Origin: JAJXWB01 sp037044955
GTDB taxonomy: Bacteria; Pseudomonadota; Alphaproteobacteria; Rhizobiales; Beijerinckiaceae
Assembly (NCBI GenBank): GCA_037044955.1
Contig: JBAOHX010000002.1
Location: 1,364,001-1,428,000, forward strand
DNA length: 64,000 nucleotides
Reading direction: 5' to 3'
Both the position numbers and the translations under genes were made by a program. Shown here piece by piece: positions 18,496-28,379 of the stretch. Numbering within the stretch: position 1 is the first letter of the stretch; every line of letters begins with the position of its first letter. A model generated the notes under the pieces. The model saw only the letters and a program-made list of their open reading frames with translations. It did no database searches and had not been told where the DNA came from.

Positions 18496-19203
18496 TTACG
18501 CCGCTTCGCGCTTGCGGGTGGTGCGCTGCTCGATGTGCTTCTTGGCGTTCGGCACATGGATGATGCGCTGGACGAAGACGCCGGGCGTCACGATCGCGTC
18601 GGGATCGAGCTGACCGGGCTCGACGAGATGCTCGACCTCGACGATCGTCACCTTGCCGGCGGTCGCCATCATCGGATTGAAGTTCCGCGCGGTCTTCCGG
18701 TAGATCAGATTGCCTTCGGTATCGCCCTTCCAGGCGTGGACGAGAGCGATGTCGGCGACGATGCCGCGCTCCATCACGTAATCCTCGCCGTCGAAATTGC
18801 GGACTTCCTTGCCTTCCGCGATCAGCGTGCCGACGCCGGTCTTGGTGAAGAAGGCCGGGATGCCGGCGCCGCCCGCGCGAATGCGCTCGGCCAGCGTGCC
18901 CTGCGGGTTGAATTCGAGCTGCAGCTCGCCGGACAGGTATTGCTGCGCGAACAGCTTGTTCTCGCCGACGTAGGACGAGATCATCTTGGCGATCTGCTTG
19001 GTCTCCAGCAGCCGGCCGAGACCGACGCCGTCGACGCCCGCATTGTTGGAGACGGCGGTGAGGTTCTTCGCGCCGCTTTCCTTGAGCGCCTCGATCAGCG
19101 CTTCGGGAATGCCGCACAGGCCGAACCCGCCGCACATGATGGTCATGCCGTCCTTCACCAGGCCGGCGAGCGCGCTTGTGGCGTCCTTGTAGACCTTCTG
19201 CAT
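18496..19203 (-). CDS. scoA: 3-oxoacid CoA-transferase subunit A
   Basis: 235 residues of the type I CoA-transferase alpha subunit: TIMCGGFGLCGIPEALIEAL near the N-terminus, LTAVSNNAGVDG, GGAGIPAFFTKTGVGT and YVMERGIVADIALVHAWKGD. It pairs with the downstream B subunit for ketone-body or 3-oxoacid metabolism. The C-terminus is unusually basic (HIEQRTTRKREAA). Confidence 0.95.
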   Translation of the reverse strand: MQKVYKDATSALAGLVKDGMTIMCGGFGLCGIPEALIEALKESGAKNLTAVSNNAGVDGVGLGRLLETKQIAKMISSYVGENKLFAQQYLSGELQLEFNPQGTLAERIRAGGAGIPAFFTKTGVGTLIAEGKEVRNFDGEDYVMERGIVADIALVHAWKGDTEGNLIYRKTARNFNPMMATAGKVTIVEVEHLVEPGQLDPDAIVTPGVFVQRIIHVPNAKKHIEQRTTRKREAA

Positions 19204-19291
19204 TCTCGTCCTCTCCGAGACCGAACCTCTCCCGCCGCAGGCCGCGTTTCGCCCTGCGGTCGTCGCCGCCCGTTCTATAGGAGAGAAGCGC

Positions 19292-19315
19292 GGGGCGCCA
19301 ACATATTGGCGCCCC
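19292..19315 (-). terminator. Strong hairpin downstream of the RND pump gene
   Basis: A perfect ten-base stem GGGGCGCCAA/TTGGCGCCCC closes a CATA loop. On the minus strand it lies 25 bases past the RND stop codon and ahead of the CoA-transferase genes. No U-tract follows, so factor-independent termination is likely but not certain. It could also be a transcript-stabilising hairpin. Confidence 0.55.
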
Positions 19316-19339
19316 CTTTCGGGCCCCGCGTGGCCGGCG

Positions 19340-22300
19340 CTATTCCGCCGCCTCCGCCGGGGCAGGAGCCGCCTCGACCGGCACGGCCGCCTTGCGGCCG
19401 CCGGAAAGCCATTGGTCGATGAAGTCCATGTAATAGTAGACGACCGGCGTGATGTAGAGGGTCAGCACCTGCGAGACCGCCAGGCCGCCGACAATGGAAA
19501 TGCCGAGCGGCTGGCGCAGTTCGGCGCCCGCGCCCGCTCCAAGCGCGATCGGCAAGGCGCCGAGCGCGGCGGCCAGCGTCGTCATGATGATCGGGCGGAA
19601 GCGGATGAGGGCCGCCTCGCGGATCGCGGTTTCGGCGTCCACCCCCTCGCGCCGGCGCACCAGCGCGAAGTCGATCATCATGATCGCGTTCTTCTTCACG
19701 ATGCCGATGAGCAGCAGGATGCCGATGATGGCGACCACCGACAGGTCCATGTTGAACCAGCGCAGGAAGATCAGCGCGCCGAGGCCGGCCGACGGCAGGC
19801 CGGACAAGATCGTGATCGGGTGGATGTAGCTCTCGTAGAGCACGCCGAGCAGGATGTAGATGGTCAGGACCGCGGCGAGCAGAAGGGCGCCCTGGCCCTT
19901 CAGCGATTCCTGGAACATCTGCGCCGTGCCCGAGAAGCTGGTCGAGACGTGGGCGGGCATGCCGATCTCGCGCTCGAGCTTCTGGATCGCCTCCACCGCC
20001 TGACCGATGGAGACGTCCGGCGCGAGGTTGAACGACAACGTCACGGCGGGCTGCTGCGCCTGCCGGTTGATGGTGAGCGGCCCGACGCTGCGGCGGATCG
20101 TGGCGATCTGGTCGAGCGGGATCAGCGCGGCCTGGGTCGGCGCCGTCGCGCCGGGCGGCTGTCCGCCGACGCCGGCCGCCGCATTGGCGGGGCGGATGTA
20201 CAGACGGCCGAGCTGGTTCGGGTCGCCCTGGAATTCGCGGCCGGCCTCCACGATCACCTGATAGTCGGTCGCCTGCGTGTAGATGGTCGAGGCCTGATAG
20301 GCGCCGAAGGCGTTGTAGAGCGCCAGACGGATCTGGTCGGTGCTGATGCCGTAGGCGGCGGCCTTCTCGCGGTCGATGTCGACGAACGATTGGGGATTGC
20401 GGATCTGCAGGTCGGTCGTCACGTCGCGCAGGCCGGGCAGGTCCGTCATGCGCGCCATCATGCGATCGGAACTCGCGTAGAGCGCGTCGAGATCGGAGGA
20501 TTGCAGCGTGTACTGGTAGTTGGAGCGCGTGATGCGGCCGGCGTTGAGGTTGAAGTTCTGTATCGGCACGAAGGAGACCGTCATGCCGGGAATGACGGCG
20601 GCCGCGCGCCGCAGCCGGCCGATGATCGCCATCTGGTCGCCGCGCTCCTTCTTCGGTTTCAGCGCGATGAAGATGCGGCCCTGGTTGAGGATCGAGCCGA
20701 AGCCGATGGCCGAGCTGAGATAGTCCACCGCCGGATCGGCGCGGACGAGATTGATCATCTTGAGTTGCAGCTCGGACATGGCGTCGATGGAAATGTCCGG
20801 CGCCGCCTCGGTCGAGCCGATGATGAAGCCCGTGTCCTCGATGGGGAAGAAGCCCTTGGGGATGGTCGTGTACATCCAGCCGCTGATCGCGAAAGTCGCG
20901 AACGTAACCAGAAGCATGAGAAACTTGGCTTTCAGCACCCAGTCGAGCGTGACCCGGTAGAAATCGAGCACGCCGTCGAGCACGCGGTCGACGGAGCGCG
21001 CGAAAAGACTGGGCCTGGCGTGATGGTCGATGGGCTTGAGGATGCGCGCGCAGAGCATGGGCGTCAGCGTCAGCGACACGAAGCCGGACACCAGGATCGC
21101 CACCGAGATCGTCACCGCGAACTCGCGGAACACGCGCCCGACCACGCCGCCCATGAACAGAACGGGGATGAACACGGCGACCAGCGAGAAGGTGATCGAC
21201 AAAATCGTGAAGCCGATCTCGCGCGCGCCGCGCAGCGCCGCCTCGAAGGGCTTCATGCCCTCCTCGATGTGGCGCACGATGTTCTCGAGCATGACGATGG
21301 CGTCGTCGACGACGAAGCCGACGGCGAGCGTGATCGCCAGCAGCGAAATATTGTCGATCGAATAGCCGAACATGTACATGAAGGCGAAGGTGCCGATGAT
21401 CGAAACCGGCAGCGCCAGCGTCGGAATGATCGTGGCCGACAGCGTCTTCAGGAACAGGAAGATCACGAGCACGACGAGGACGATGGCGATCAGCAGCGTT
21501 TCCTGCACGTCGTGGACGGATTCGCGGATCGACTTCGACCGGTCGTTGATGACCGACACCGAGATCGAGGCCGGCAGTTGCGACTGGTAGACGGGCAGGC
21601 GGGCCTTGACCTGGTCGACGACGTCGACGGTGTTGGCGTCGGACTGGCGGTAGACGGCGAGGATGAGGGCGCGCTCGTCGCCGAACCAGGCGGCGACCTG
21701 ATCGTTGTCGACGCTGTTGCGGACGGTCGCGATCTCGTCCAGCCGCACCGGCGCGCCATTGCGCCAGGCGACGACCAGCGGCTTGTAGTATTCGGCCTTC
21801 TCGAGCTGGCCGGTCGCCTCGATGGTGACGTTCTGGCGGCGGCCGAGCTGCACGCCGACGGGCGCGTTGGAATTGGCGGCGGCGACCTGCTTGGCGATCT
21901 CGTCGAGCGTGAGGTTGCGCGCGGCGGCCTTTTCCGGATCGACCTGCACACGCACGGCGAATTTCTGCTGGCCGAAGATCTGCACCTGCGCGACGCCGGG
22001 GATCTGCGAGATCTGCTGCGCGAAATTCTGCTCGGCGTAATCGTTGGTGACGTAGAGCGGCAGTTCGTTCGACTTCAGCGCGATGAACATGACCGCGATG
22101 TCGGCGGGATTGACCTTGCGGAAGGTCGGCGGCGCCGGCAGGTTCTGCGGCAGCTTGCGCATGGCGGCGGAGATCGCCGACTGCACGTCGAGCGCCGCGC
22201 CGTCGATGTTGCGGTCGAGATCGAACTGCAGGACGATCGACGTCGTGCCGCGGCCCGACTGCGACGTCATGGTGGTAATGGCGGGGATGGTGGCGAACTG

Positions 22301-22507
22301 GCGCTCCAGCGGCGCGGCGACGGAGGCCGCCATCGTGTCCGGGCTCGCGCCGGGGAAGGAGACGGTGACGGCGATCGTCGGGAAGTCGACGCGCGGCAGC
22401 GCCGCCACGGGAAGCTGGCGATAGCCGAACAGGCCGAAGATGACGAACGACATCATCAGCAATGTCGTCATCACGGGTCGGCGGATGCAGAGTTCCGGCA
22501 GAGACAT
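19340..22507 (-). CDS. RND efflux transporter permease (HAE-1/MdtB-AcrB type)
   Basis: 1055 residues, full length for the family. It has the N-terminal CIRRPVMTTLLMMSFVIFGL helix, the pore-domain segments, the proton-relay aspartates in GFVVDDAIVMLENIVRHIEEG, and the second-half Lys in GIVKKNAIMMIDFALVRR. These are the charged residues needed for proton-driven drug export. The ATG at 22507 overlaps the adaptor's TGA by one base, so the pair is coupled. No outer-membrane factor gene is adjacent. An apparent continuous frame into the adaptor is an artefact of that gene's frameshift. Confidence 0.95.
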   Translation of the reverse strand: MSLPELCIRRPVMTTLLMMSFVIFGLFGYRQLPVAALPRVDFPTIAVTVSFPGASPDTMAASVAAPLERQFATIPAITTMTSQSGRGTTSIVLQFDLDRNIDGAALDVQSAISAAMRKLPQNLPAPPTFRKVNPADIAVMFIALKSNELPLYVTNDYAEQNFAQQISQIPGVAQVQIFGQQKFAVRVQVDPEKAAARNLTLDEIAKQVAAANSNAPVGVQLGRRQNVTIEATGQLEKAEYYKPLVVAWRNGAPVRLDEIATVRNSVDNDQVAAWFGDERALILAVYRQSDANTVDVVDQVKARLPVYQSQLPASISVSVINDRSKSIRESVHDVQETLLIAIVLVVLVIFLFLKTLSATIIPTLALPVSIIGTFAFMYMFGYSIDNISLLAITLAVGFVVDDAIVMLENIVRHIEEGMKPFEAALRGAREIGFTILSITFSLVAVFIPVLFMGGVVGRVFREFAVTISVAILVSGFVSLTLTPMLCARILKPIDHHARPSLFARSVDRVLDGVLDFYRVTLDWVLKAKFLMLLVTFATFAISGWMYTTIPKGFFPIEDTGFIIGSTEAAPDISIDAMSELQLKMINLVRADPAVDYLSSAIGFGSILNQGRIFIALKPKKERGDQMAIIGRLRRAAAVIPGMTVSFVPIQNFNLNAGRITRSNYQYTLQSSDLDALYASSDRMMARMTDLPGLRDVTTDLQIRNPQSFVDIDREKAAAYGISTDQIRLALYNAFGAYQASTIYTQATDYQVIVEAGREFQGDPNQLGRLYIRPANAAAGVGGQPPGATAPTQAALIPLDQIATIRRSVGPLTINRQAQQPAVTLSFNLAPDVSIGQAVEAIQKLEREIGMPAHVSTSFSGTAQMFQESLKGQGALLLAAVLTIYILLGVLYESYIHPITILSGLPSAGLGALIFLRWFNMDLSVVAIIGILLLIGIVKKNAIMMIDFALVRRREGVDAETAIREAALIRFRPIIMTTLAAALGALPIALGAGAGAELRQPLGISIVGGLAVSQVLTLYITPVVYYYMDFIDQWLSGGRKAAVPVEAAPAPAEAAE

Positions 22508-23653
22508 CAGGAAGCGCTCGGCTTGGATGCGGGCTTGGTCTCGGGCGCGGCCTGCGGTTGGCGGACCGCGATTTCGCCGCCGTCGCGCAGCAGGTTCGCG
22601 CCGTCGACGACGACCGTCTCGCCCGGCTTGAGGCCTTCGAGCACGACCGTGCGGCCGCCCTGTTCGCGGCCGGCCTGGATCGGCCGCAGGCTCGCCTTGT
22701 CGCCGTTCGCGACGAAGACGTAATTGCCGCGCTGGCCGACCTGCACCGCCTGACGCGGCACGGTCACCAGATTGTCGTCGACGCGCAGGCGCACCTTGAC
22801 GTCGCACAATTGCCCCGGCCAGAGCGCCTCGTCCTTGTTGGGGAACTCCGCGCGCGCCACCAGCATGCCGGTGGCCGTATCGATGGTGTTGTCGAGCACG
22901 GCGACCTTGCCCTCGATCCAGTTCGTCGCGCCCTGCGGCCTGGCGGCGGCGTTGGCGCCCGCGTTCTTCAGAACCGCGCGCAGATCGGGCAGATAGCGTT
23001 GCGGCACGGACAGGGCGACGTAGATCGGCGTGATCTGGTTGATCGTCACCAGAACGCCGGTCGGCGTGTTGTCGTTGGCGCGCACCATATTGCCCGAGCG
23101 CAGCGAGAACGTGCCGACCTTGCCGGAAACCGGGGCCGTCAGCGTGTAGTAGGAAAGCTGCACCTTGAGGTTTTCGATCGCGGCCTCGTCGCCGGCGATG
23201 AGCGCCTTGGTGGCGAGCGTGGCGGTCTTGGCGTTGTCGAGATTGAGCTGCGGCGTCGCTTTCTTCTCGACCAGTTCGGTATAGCGCGCGACGTCGCGCA
23301 GGTTCTGCTCGAGTTGCGCCTGGTCGCGGGCGAGCTGCGCCTGCGCCTGCTTCAACTGCGCGGTCACCTGGCGCGAGTTCGAGCTTCACCAGAACGTCGC
23401 CCTGTTTCACGGTCGCGCCGTCCGGCACGGCGATGGACTCGACCTGCGCGTCCACGCGGCTGCGCATCTGGATCGAGGCGATCGCCTGCACGGAGCCGAT
23501 GGTCTCGATCTCGTAGGGCAGGGAGGACACGCTGACTTGCGCGACCGTTACGGTGGTGGGCGGGCGGCGAACGGGCGCTTCCTGGGCGTTCACGGCGGTC
23601 GCCGCAAGCGCGACCGCGCCGGCCACGGCCGACACAAGGGACTTCGTGTTCAT
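22507..23653 (-). CDS. RND membrane fusion (adaptor) protein, one frameshift
   Basis: About 381 residues with a signal peptide (SLVSAVAGAVALAATAVNAQ), lipoyl-like half QMRSRVDAQVESIAVPDGA, a coiled-coil hairpin (LKQAQAQLARDQAQLEQNL) and the second lipoyl/barrel region LTAPVSGKVGTFSLRSGNMV. The frame breaks at the TT at 23378-23379. Removing one T gives VKLDSRQVTAQLKQAQAQ, the usual hairpin start. The ATG at 23653 is chosen because it begins the signal peptide. It forms an operon with the downstream pump. Confidence 0.9.
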
Positions 23654-23767
23654 TGGTTCCTCAAGCCGCACGGCGCGGCATGCTTGCATACTACGCGTGG
23701 GCGCAGCTTGGCCATGATATTTGCTTGCTGCAGTGCGGTATCCGCGACCGCTCGGCGCTTCGGGACT

Positions 23768-23886
23768 TAGAGCGCGCAGCGAAAAAGTGGATGCCGGTTT
23801 TTCGCGCTATGCGCGCTCTGCACTTTGGAATCGATCAGCTTTCCTGCATTTGAGCGATTCCGCTCAAATGCAGGAAAGCTGATCTA
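23768..23886. repeat. 115-bp composite palindromic repeat, copy 1
   Basis: The first half pairs GAGCGCGCAGCGAAAAA with TTTTTCGCGCTATGCGCGCTC around GTGGATGCCGG. The second half is a long hairpin, GATCAGCTTTCCTGCATTTG paired with CAAATGCAGGAAAGCTGATC. A second copy, inverted and about 90 percent identical by eye, lies at 42473-42586. The element ends on the stop codon of the DUF423 gene (CTAG of GATCTAG) and lies upstream of the RND adaptor gene. Confidence 0.88.
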
Positions 23887-24252
23887 GTATCGACTGCGCA
23901 GCGCGGCAAGGACGCAGACGCCGGCCGTCACGACCCAGGACAGGATGGTCAGACCGCCGCCGAGCGGCGCGGCAAACGGAAAAAGGCGGCCGCCGAGCCA
24001 TATCCGCGCCGCCAGGTCGCCGGCGAAAAGGCCGACGCCGAGAACCATCATGCCCGCCGCGGCCGCGAACCAGGCCTCATGCGGCCCGCCGCGCCCGAGC
24101 CCCAGCACGCCGAGGATGGCGGCGGCGTGGATCATCAGCATCTGCGACATCGTGCCGAGCAGCGGATTGGCGCTGGCATGGGCCGCGGCAGCGGCGGAAG
24201 CGACGCCGGCGGCCCCCATGAGGGCGGCGAGCGCGGCGAGAATGTAGGTCAT
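23884..24252 (-). CDS. DUF423 membrane protein
   Basis: 122 residues with four hydrophobic segments: ILAALAALMGAAGVASAAAA, MLMIHAAAILGVLGLGRG, AAAAGMMVLGVGLFAGDLAA and the C-terminal LTILSWVVTAGVCVLAAL. The pattern of small membrane protein with His in the second helix fits DUF423 (YwdK-like), of unknown function. Its stop codon is supplied by the border of the adjacent palindromic repeat, which suggests the repeat landed at, and may have redefined, the gene's end. The ATG at 24252 is preferred over the earlier in-frame GTG/ATG. Confidence 0.82.
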   Translation of the reverse strand: MTYILAALAALMGAAGVASAAAAAHASANPLLGTMSQMLMIHAAAILGVLGLGRGGPHEAWFAAAAGMMVLGVGLFAGDLAARIWLGGRLFPFAAPLGGGLTILSWVVTAGVCVLAALRSRY

Positions 24253-24357
24253 CGGCGGTTCTGCGGTCTGGCGATCTGGTCGCCGGCAATGTCGCATGGG
24301 CGGCGCGGCGGGACCAGACGGACGCCCTCGACCGTCAAACGGCGACGCTCGCGCCGC

Positions 24358-25627
24358 TCATGAAGCCGGCGAAGCGCCCGCGGGCTGCGACATCCACCTG
24401 CGGCGCGCCGCTTCCATGCCCCAGATGAGGCCCAGGTCGAAATAGAGGAAGCGCCAATGGTCGATGTCGATCTGGAAGCCTTGCAGCAGGATGCCGAACA
24501 GCGGGGGGAAAATGGCCTGGGCGTAACTGCGGAAAGGGGAGGCTTTGAACATCAGGCGGAACCCGACGAACATGGTGGCCGCCACCATCGAAAACCACAG
24601 GCACCCGCCTATCCAGCCGGCGTTGGCGAAGGCGCCGATGTAGGAATTGTGCGGCTCCAGTCCGAAATACTCGCGAAACCGCAGCGGGCCGAAACCGAGC
24701 GGCAGGCCGAGCAGCATGTCGAGCGAACGAAGCTGGTTGCCGAAGCGCTCGGAATCGTAATCCTGCTTGACCGCGGCGCGCATCAGGAAGAATTCGCGGA
24801 TCGATTCCTGCGCGAGGATGATCGCCAGCACCAGCGCGATCACCGCGACCGTCGCCAGGCCCATGATGAGAATCCGCCGACGCAGCCGCGGCGTCTCGGC
24901 GGTTGCGAACACCGCGCCGTAGGTCATGAGCAGCGACAGGGTCGTGGCGCCCCATGCGCCGCGCGAAAAGGACAGGAAGACGCCGGTCAGCAATATTCCG
25001 AAGGCCCCGAGCGAGACCAGCGTGACGCGCGAGCGGCCGAGCAGCAGGCCCTGAAGGAGCCAGCACGCGCCCAGCACCGAATAGGGACCGAACACGTTCG
25101 GGTCCTTGAACGTGCCCGAGACGCGGCCCTCGAGCGTGATGAGCGCCTCCAGGCCGAACAACGAGAGATAGCTGCCGATCGCGATCGCGCCGGACATGAC
25201 CGCGCTGGCCGTATAGGCGTTGACGCAGGCGTTGAGGCGCACATGCGTCCGCTCGGCGAAAAAGATGGTGAAGAAGATGACCGTGACGACAAGGTAGAGC
25301 GACTGGAACTGGTAGAGCACGGCGTCGCGGTCGTTCCAGTGCGGCGCAAGCGCCATGAAGTGGACGGCTTCGCGAGCGAGCCAGAAGATCGCGATCGCCA
25401 TCAGAAAGCGATTGACGCGGAAAGCCGCCGAAGAACCAGAGCGGAATCGCGATCAGCGAAGCGAAATCGTAGGGCGACGGCTCGATGAGCGAGATGACGC
25501 CGCAGAAGACGAAGAACGACGTCGCCCAGAGCACGATCTGCTGGTACTGCCGGCTCGCGCCGAGCGAGGTCGGCGCCACGGAGGAAGGAGCGGCATGCGA
25601 ATGCGCGGCATGGGCGGCATAGGTCAT
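24358..25627 (-). CDS. O-antigen ligase/polymerase-type membrane protein, one frameshift
   Basis: About 422 residues and some ten membrane helices. The periplasmic loop with RVSGTFKDPNVFGPYSVLGA and the later FGLEPHNSYIGAFANAGWIG match the Wzy_C/O-antigen ligase pattern (H-N-S-Y). It probably polymerises lipid-linked repeat units of the exopolysaccharide. The frame breaks at 25419-25420, where one extra G on the plus strand separates PLWFFGGF from RVNRFLMAIAIFW. The ATG at 25627 overlaps the upstream gene's stop in ATGA, so the genes are coupled. It is the last gene of the exopolysaccharide operon. Confidence 0.88.
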
Positions 25628-26829
25628 CTTGTGCTTTCCTTGCCGTCGAGCGCTCGGGAAATCCGCAATTTCTGACGCATCAACACACGCTCGGCGCCGG
25701 GAATGCAGCCGTTGTTCTTCACGCGCGCGTAGAACAGCGAAGGCGTGTCGCCGGCATTGTCGAAATTGCGGCCTTCCGCGCTTTCGTCGAGCAGGGAAGG
25801 ATAGGCCAGCACCGTTCCGTTCCTGTTGCTCTCGCCCGCGCCGCAGGGCTGATACATGATCGGCGTGGCGGCGAGCAGGGCGGGAAGGCTCCAGTCGATC
25901 AGGTTGCGCGACGTCGCATAATAGAAGCCCGAGGTCGGGAACTTGCCTTCGATGCGCGGCGCTTCCCACAGCGCGAGCCAGTTCTCGCTCGGGCGATGGC
26001 GCAATACGGCGCTGACCGGAAAGCCGAAGGGCTCGAGCGGCTTGCAGACCGGCTGGTCGTAGGACGCCTTCTGCGCGTAGGGATCGCGCCAGCGCACGCT
26101 GAACTCGGCGCCGTCGAAGCCGCGCCACCCGGCCGAGTCCAGCGGATTGCGATTGCGGACGAGGCAGGCGCCGTAGTGCTGGCCCTCCCAGCCCGTCGTC
26201 GAGACGAAGGCGTAGATGTAGCCGTCCTTGCCGACCATGTTCGACGGGTTGAAGAAGCCGCGATGGCGGCCCTGGCCGACATCCTGGCGGAAAGGCGCGG
26301 CGGCGACGACCAGCGGCTTCGAGGCCGTGAAACTCGCGCCGCCGTCGTCCGAGCGAAACGACAGGACGGCGTTCCACCAGCATTGCAGGTCGCTGCTGAA
26401 AACACAGCGGCCGGGGTGTTGATCGGCGTGATATTCGTCGTGCACGAGCGCGGCGACGCGCTTGCCGTCGGTCGTCCATGTCGAGGTCAGGAAGCGGCGT
26501 CCGTCATAGGCCGCCGGGTCGGCATTGCCGCCTGAAGGCAACGACACGCGGCAGTCGATCTTCAGATGCGCGAAGTCGGGCCCGCGCAGCGCCCGCGCCT
26601 CGTAGTGGAGGGCGAACATGACGATCGAGCCGTCGGCGGCGCGATAGGCGCGCGGGTTGACGTCGGGCATGTCGACCGGCGCGCATTTGTCGGTCGCGCT
26701 GTCGAAGACTTTTTCCGCACGACCTTCCAGGGCCAGTTTCAGCGCGGGCAGGGTTTGTGCGCGCACGGGCGCAACGGACGACACAAGCGCGAGCGCGACA
26801 CAGGCCGCGCGTCGCGCTTCAGTAGGCAT
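25624..26829 (-). CDS. Secreted Asp-box/sialidase-like propeller protein of the exopolysaccharide operon
   Basis: 401 residues with a signal peptide ending PVRAQ. An Asp-box SFRSDDGGASF is visible, with other propeller-like turns at GFFNPSNMVGKDGYIYAFVS and ATSRNLIDWSLPALL. Several Cys could form disulfides. The fold is probably a five- or six-bladed beta-propeller as in glycosidases of the sialidase/GH43 type, but no catalytic set was identified. It sits inside the exopolysaccharide operon (11-base overlap with the transferase, 4-base overlap with the polymerase), so a role in trimming, binding or modifying the polymer is inferred. Confidence 0.75.
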   Translation of the reverse strand: MPTEARRAACVALALVSSVAPVRAQTLPALKLALEGRAEKVFDSATDKCAPVDMPDVNPRAYRAADGSIVMFALHYEARALRGPDFAHLKIDCRVSLPSGGNADPAAYDGRRFLTSTWTTDGKRVAALVHDEYHADQHPGRCVFSSDLQCWWNAVLSFRSDDGGASFTASKPLVVAAAPFRQDVGQGRHRGFFNPSNMVGKDGYIYAFVSTTGWEGQHYGACLVRNRNPLDSAGWRGFDGAEFSVRWRDPYAQKASYDQPVCKPLEPFGFPVSAVLRHRPSENWLALWEAPRIEGKFPTSGFYYATSRNLIDWSLPALLAATPIMYQPCGAGESNRNGTVLAYPSLLDESAEGRNFDNAGDTPSLFYARVKNNGCIPGAERVLMRQKLRISRALDGKESTR

Positions 26830-28369
26830 TTTCCGCCTTTATCAGCGCAAACGGCGTCGCCGCGAGGATATAGACGTCGAGCAGCAACGACCAGTTCTCG
26901 ATGTAGTAGAGGTCGCATTCCACGCGCTTCTGGATCTTTTCCGGCGTATCGGTTTCGCCGCGCCATCCGTGGATCTGCGCCCATCCCGTTATGCCGGGCT
27001 TGACGCGATGGCGCGCGAAATAGCCGTCGACGACGACTTCATAGGGATGTTCGGCCGCCGTGGCGTAGAGCGCGTGCGGGCGCGGGCCGACGAGCGAGAG
27101 ATTGCCCTTGAAGACGACATTGAAGAGCTGCGGCAGCTCGTCGAGCGACGTCTTGCGGATGAAACGGCCGACGCGCGTGACGCGCGAGTCGTTGCGCGTG
27201 ACCTGCTTGGCGGCGTTGTGGTCGAGCTGGTCGACATACATCGAGCGAAACTTGAAGACCTCGATCTCTTCGTTGTTGAAGCCATGCCGCTTCTGCCGAA
27301 AGAGGACAGGCCCGCGGGAATCGAGCTTCACCGCCAGCGCGATCAGCGCCATGACAGGCATCAGGAGAAGGAGCGAAAGCGCGCCGACGACGCGGTCGAA
27401 CACATTCTTGGCGACGACGTCCCAGTCCGCGATCGGCTTGTCGAAGACGTCGAGCACCGGCACCGAGCCGATCCACGAATAGGAGCGCGGACGGAAGCGC
27501 AGCTTGTTGGCGTGCGCCGCGAGGCGAATGTCGATCGGCAGCACCCAGAGCTTGCGCAGCATCTGGAGAATGCGCTCTTCCGCCATGATCGGCAGCGTGA
27601 AGATGATGAGGTCGATGCGCGTGCGGCGGGCGAATTCGACGAGATCGTCGACCGTGCCGAGCTTGGGGAAGCCGACGACGACATCGGGCGAGCGATCCTC
27701 GGCGCGATCGTCGAACACGCCGCAGATGCGCAGGTCCGTGTGGCGCTGCGCGGCCAGTTCGCGCAGCACTTCCTCGCCGGCCGGACCGCCGCCGACGATG
27801 ACCGTGCGCCGCTCGAGGCTGCCGGAAGCCGTCATGCGGCGCACGACGATGGAAACGGCGAGACGCTCGAGAATCAGGAGCGCAAAGCCGCAGACGAACC
27901 ACGACAGCAGCCAGATGCGCGAATAGGCGAGGTCGTGCTTGAGGAAGAAGATGGCCGCGAGCGCCAGCAGGAAGGCGAAGGACCATCCGCCCGCCATGCG
28001 CAGCACGGCGTATGTCGGGTCGCGGAAGGCCGTCACGGTGTTGACGCCAATCGCCTGAAAGGCCGCCAATGCGACAAGTGCGATGGCGAGGATCGCGACG
28101 GCCGCGTCAAACGACCAGCCGAAGCCGAGATAGGCGACATGCGCGACCGCGCCCACGCCCGCCATGATGGCGAATTCGATCAGCCGCACGATTCCGGCGA
28201 GCACGACCGAGGAATAGGCGGGGCGGGGGCTCAGGCCGGCGAGCGATTCGGCGAGCGCGACGCGACGCAGCTTTTCCTGCGCCATCGTCGCCGAATCCCG
28301 GGCGTCCGCATGATGACGCGGCTCCGGCTCGGGCATGTTCGAGAAATGGTCGGTCGCGTAGGCGGTCAT
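26819..28369 (-). CDS. Undecaprenyl-phosphate hexose phosphotransferase (WcaJ/ExoY superfamily)
   Basis: 516 residues. Four or five N-terminal membrane segments, a CoA-binding-like domain (RTVIVGGGPAGEEVLRELAA) and the C-terminal bacterial sugar transferase domain: RGPVLFRQKRHGFN, FKFRSMYVDQ, TSLDELPQLFNVVFKG, SLVGPRPHA and RVKPGITGWAQIHGWRG. This is the full-length WcaJ architecture that places the first sugar phosphate on the lipid carrier. It is preceded after 10 bases by the GT4 gene and overlaps the secreted protein gene. Confidence 0.95.
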   Translation of the reverse strand: MTAYATDHFSNMPEPEPRHHADARDSATMAQEKLRRVALAESLAGLSPRPAYSSVVLAGIVRLIEFAIMAGVGAVAHVAYLGFGWSFDAAVAILAIALVALAAFQAIGVNTVTAFRDPTYAVLRMAGGWSFAFLLALAAIFFLKHDLAYSRIWLLSWFVCGFALLILERLAVSIVVRRMTASGSLERRTVIVGGGPAGEEVLRELAAQRHTDLRICGVFDDRAEDRSPDVVVGFPKLGTVDDLVEFARRTRIDLIIFTLPIMAEERILQMLRKLWVLPIDIRLAAHANKLRFRPRSYSWIGSVPVLDVFDKPIADWDVVAKNVFDRVVGALSLLLLMPVMALIALAVKLDSRGPVLFRQKRHGFNNEEIEVFKFRSMYVDQLDHNAAKQVTRNDSRVTRVGRFIRKTSLDELPQLFNVVFKGNLSLVGPRPHALYATAAEHPYEVVVDGYFARHRVKPGITGWAQIHGWRGETDTPEKIQKRVECDLYYIENWSLLLDVYILAATPFALIKAENAY

Positions 28370-28379
28370 GGCGTCGCCG

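Noticed and set aside
19340..23689. A single 1449-residue fusion of RND adaptor and pump
   Set aside because: The continuous frame exists only because the adaptor gene carries one extra base. The middle third is Arg/Gly-rich nonsense while the correct adaptor sequence is in the next frame, and the pump has its own overlapping ATG.
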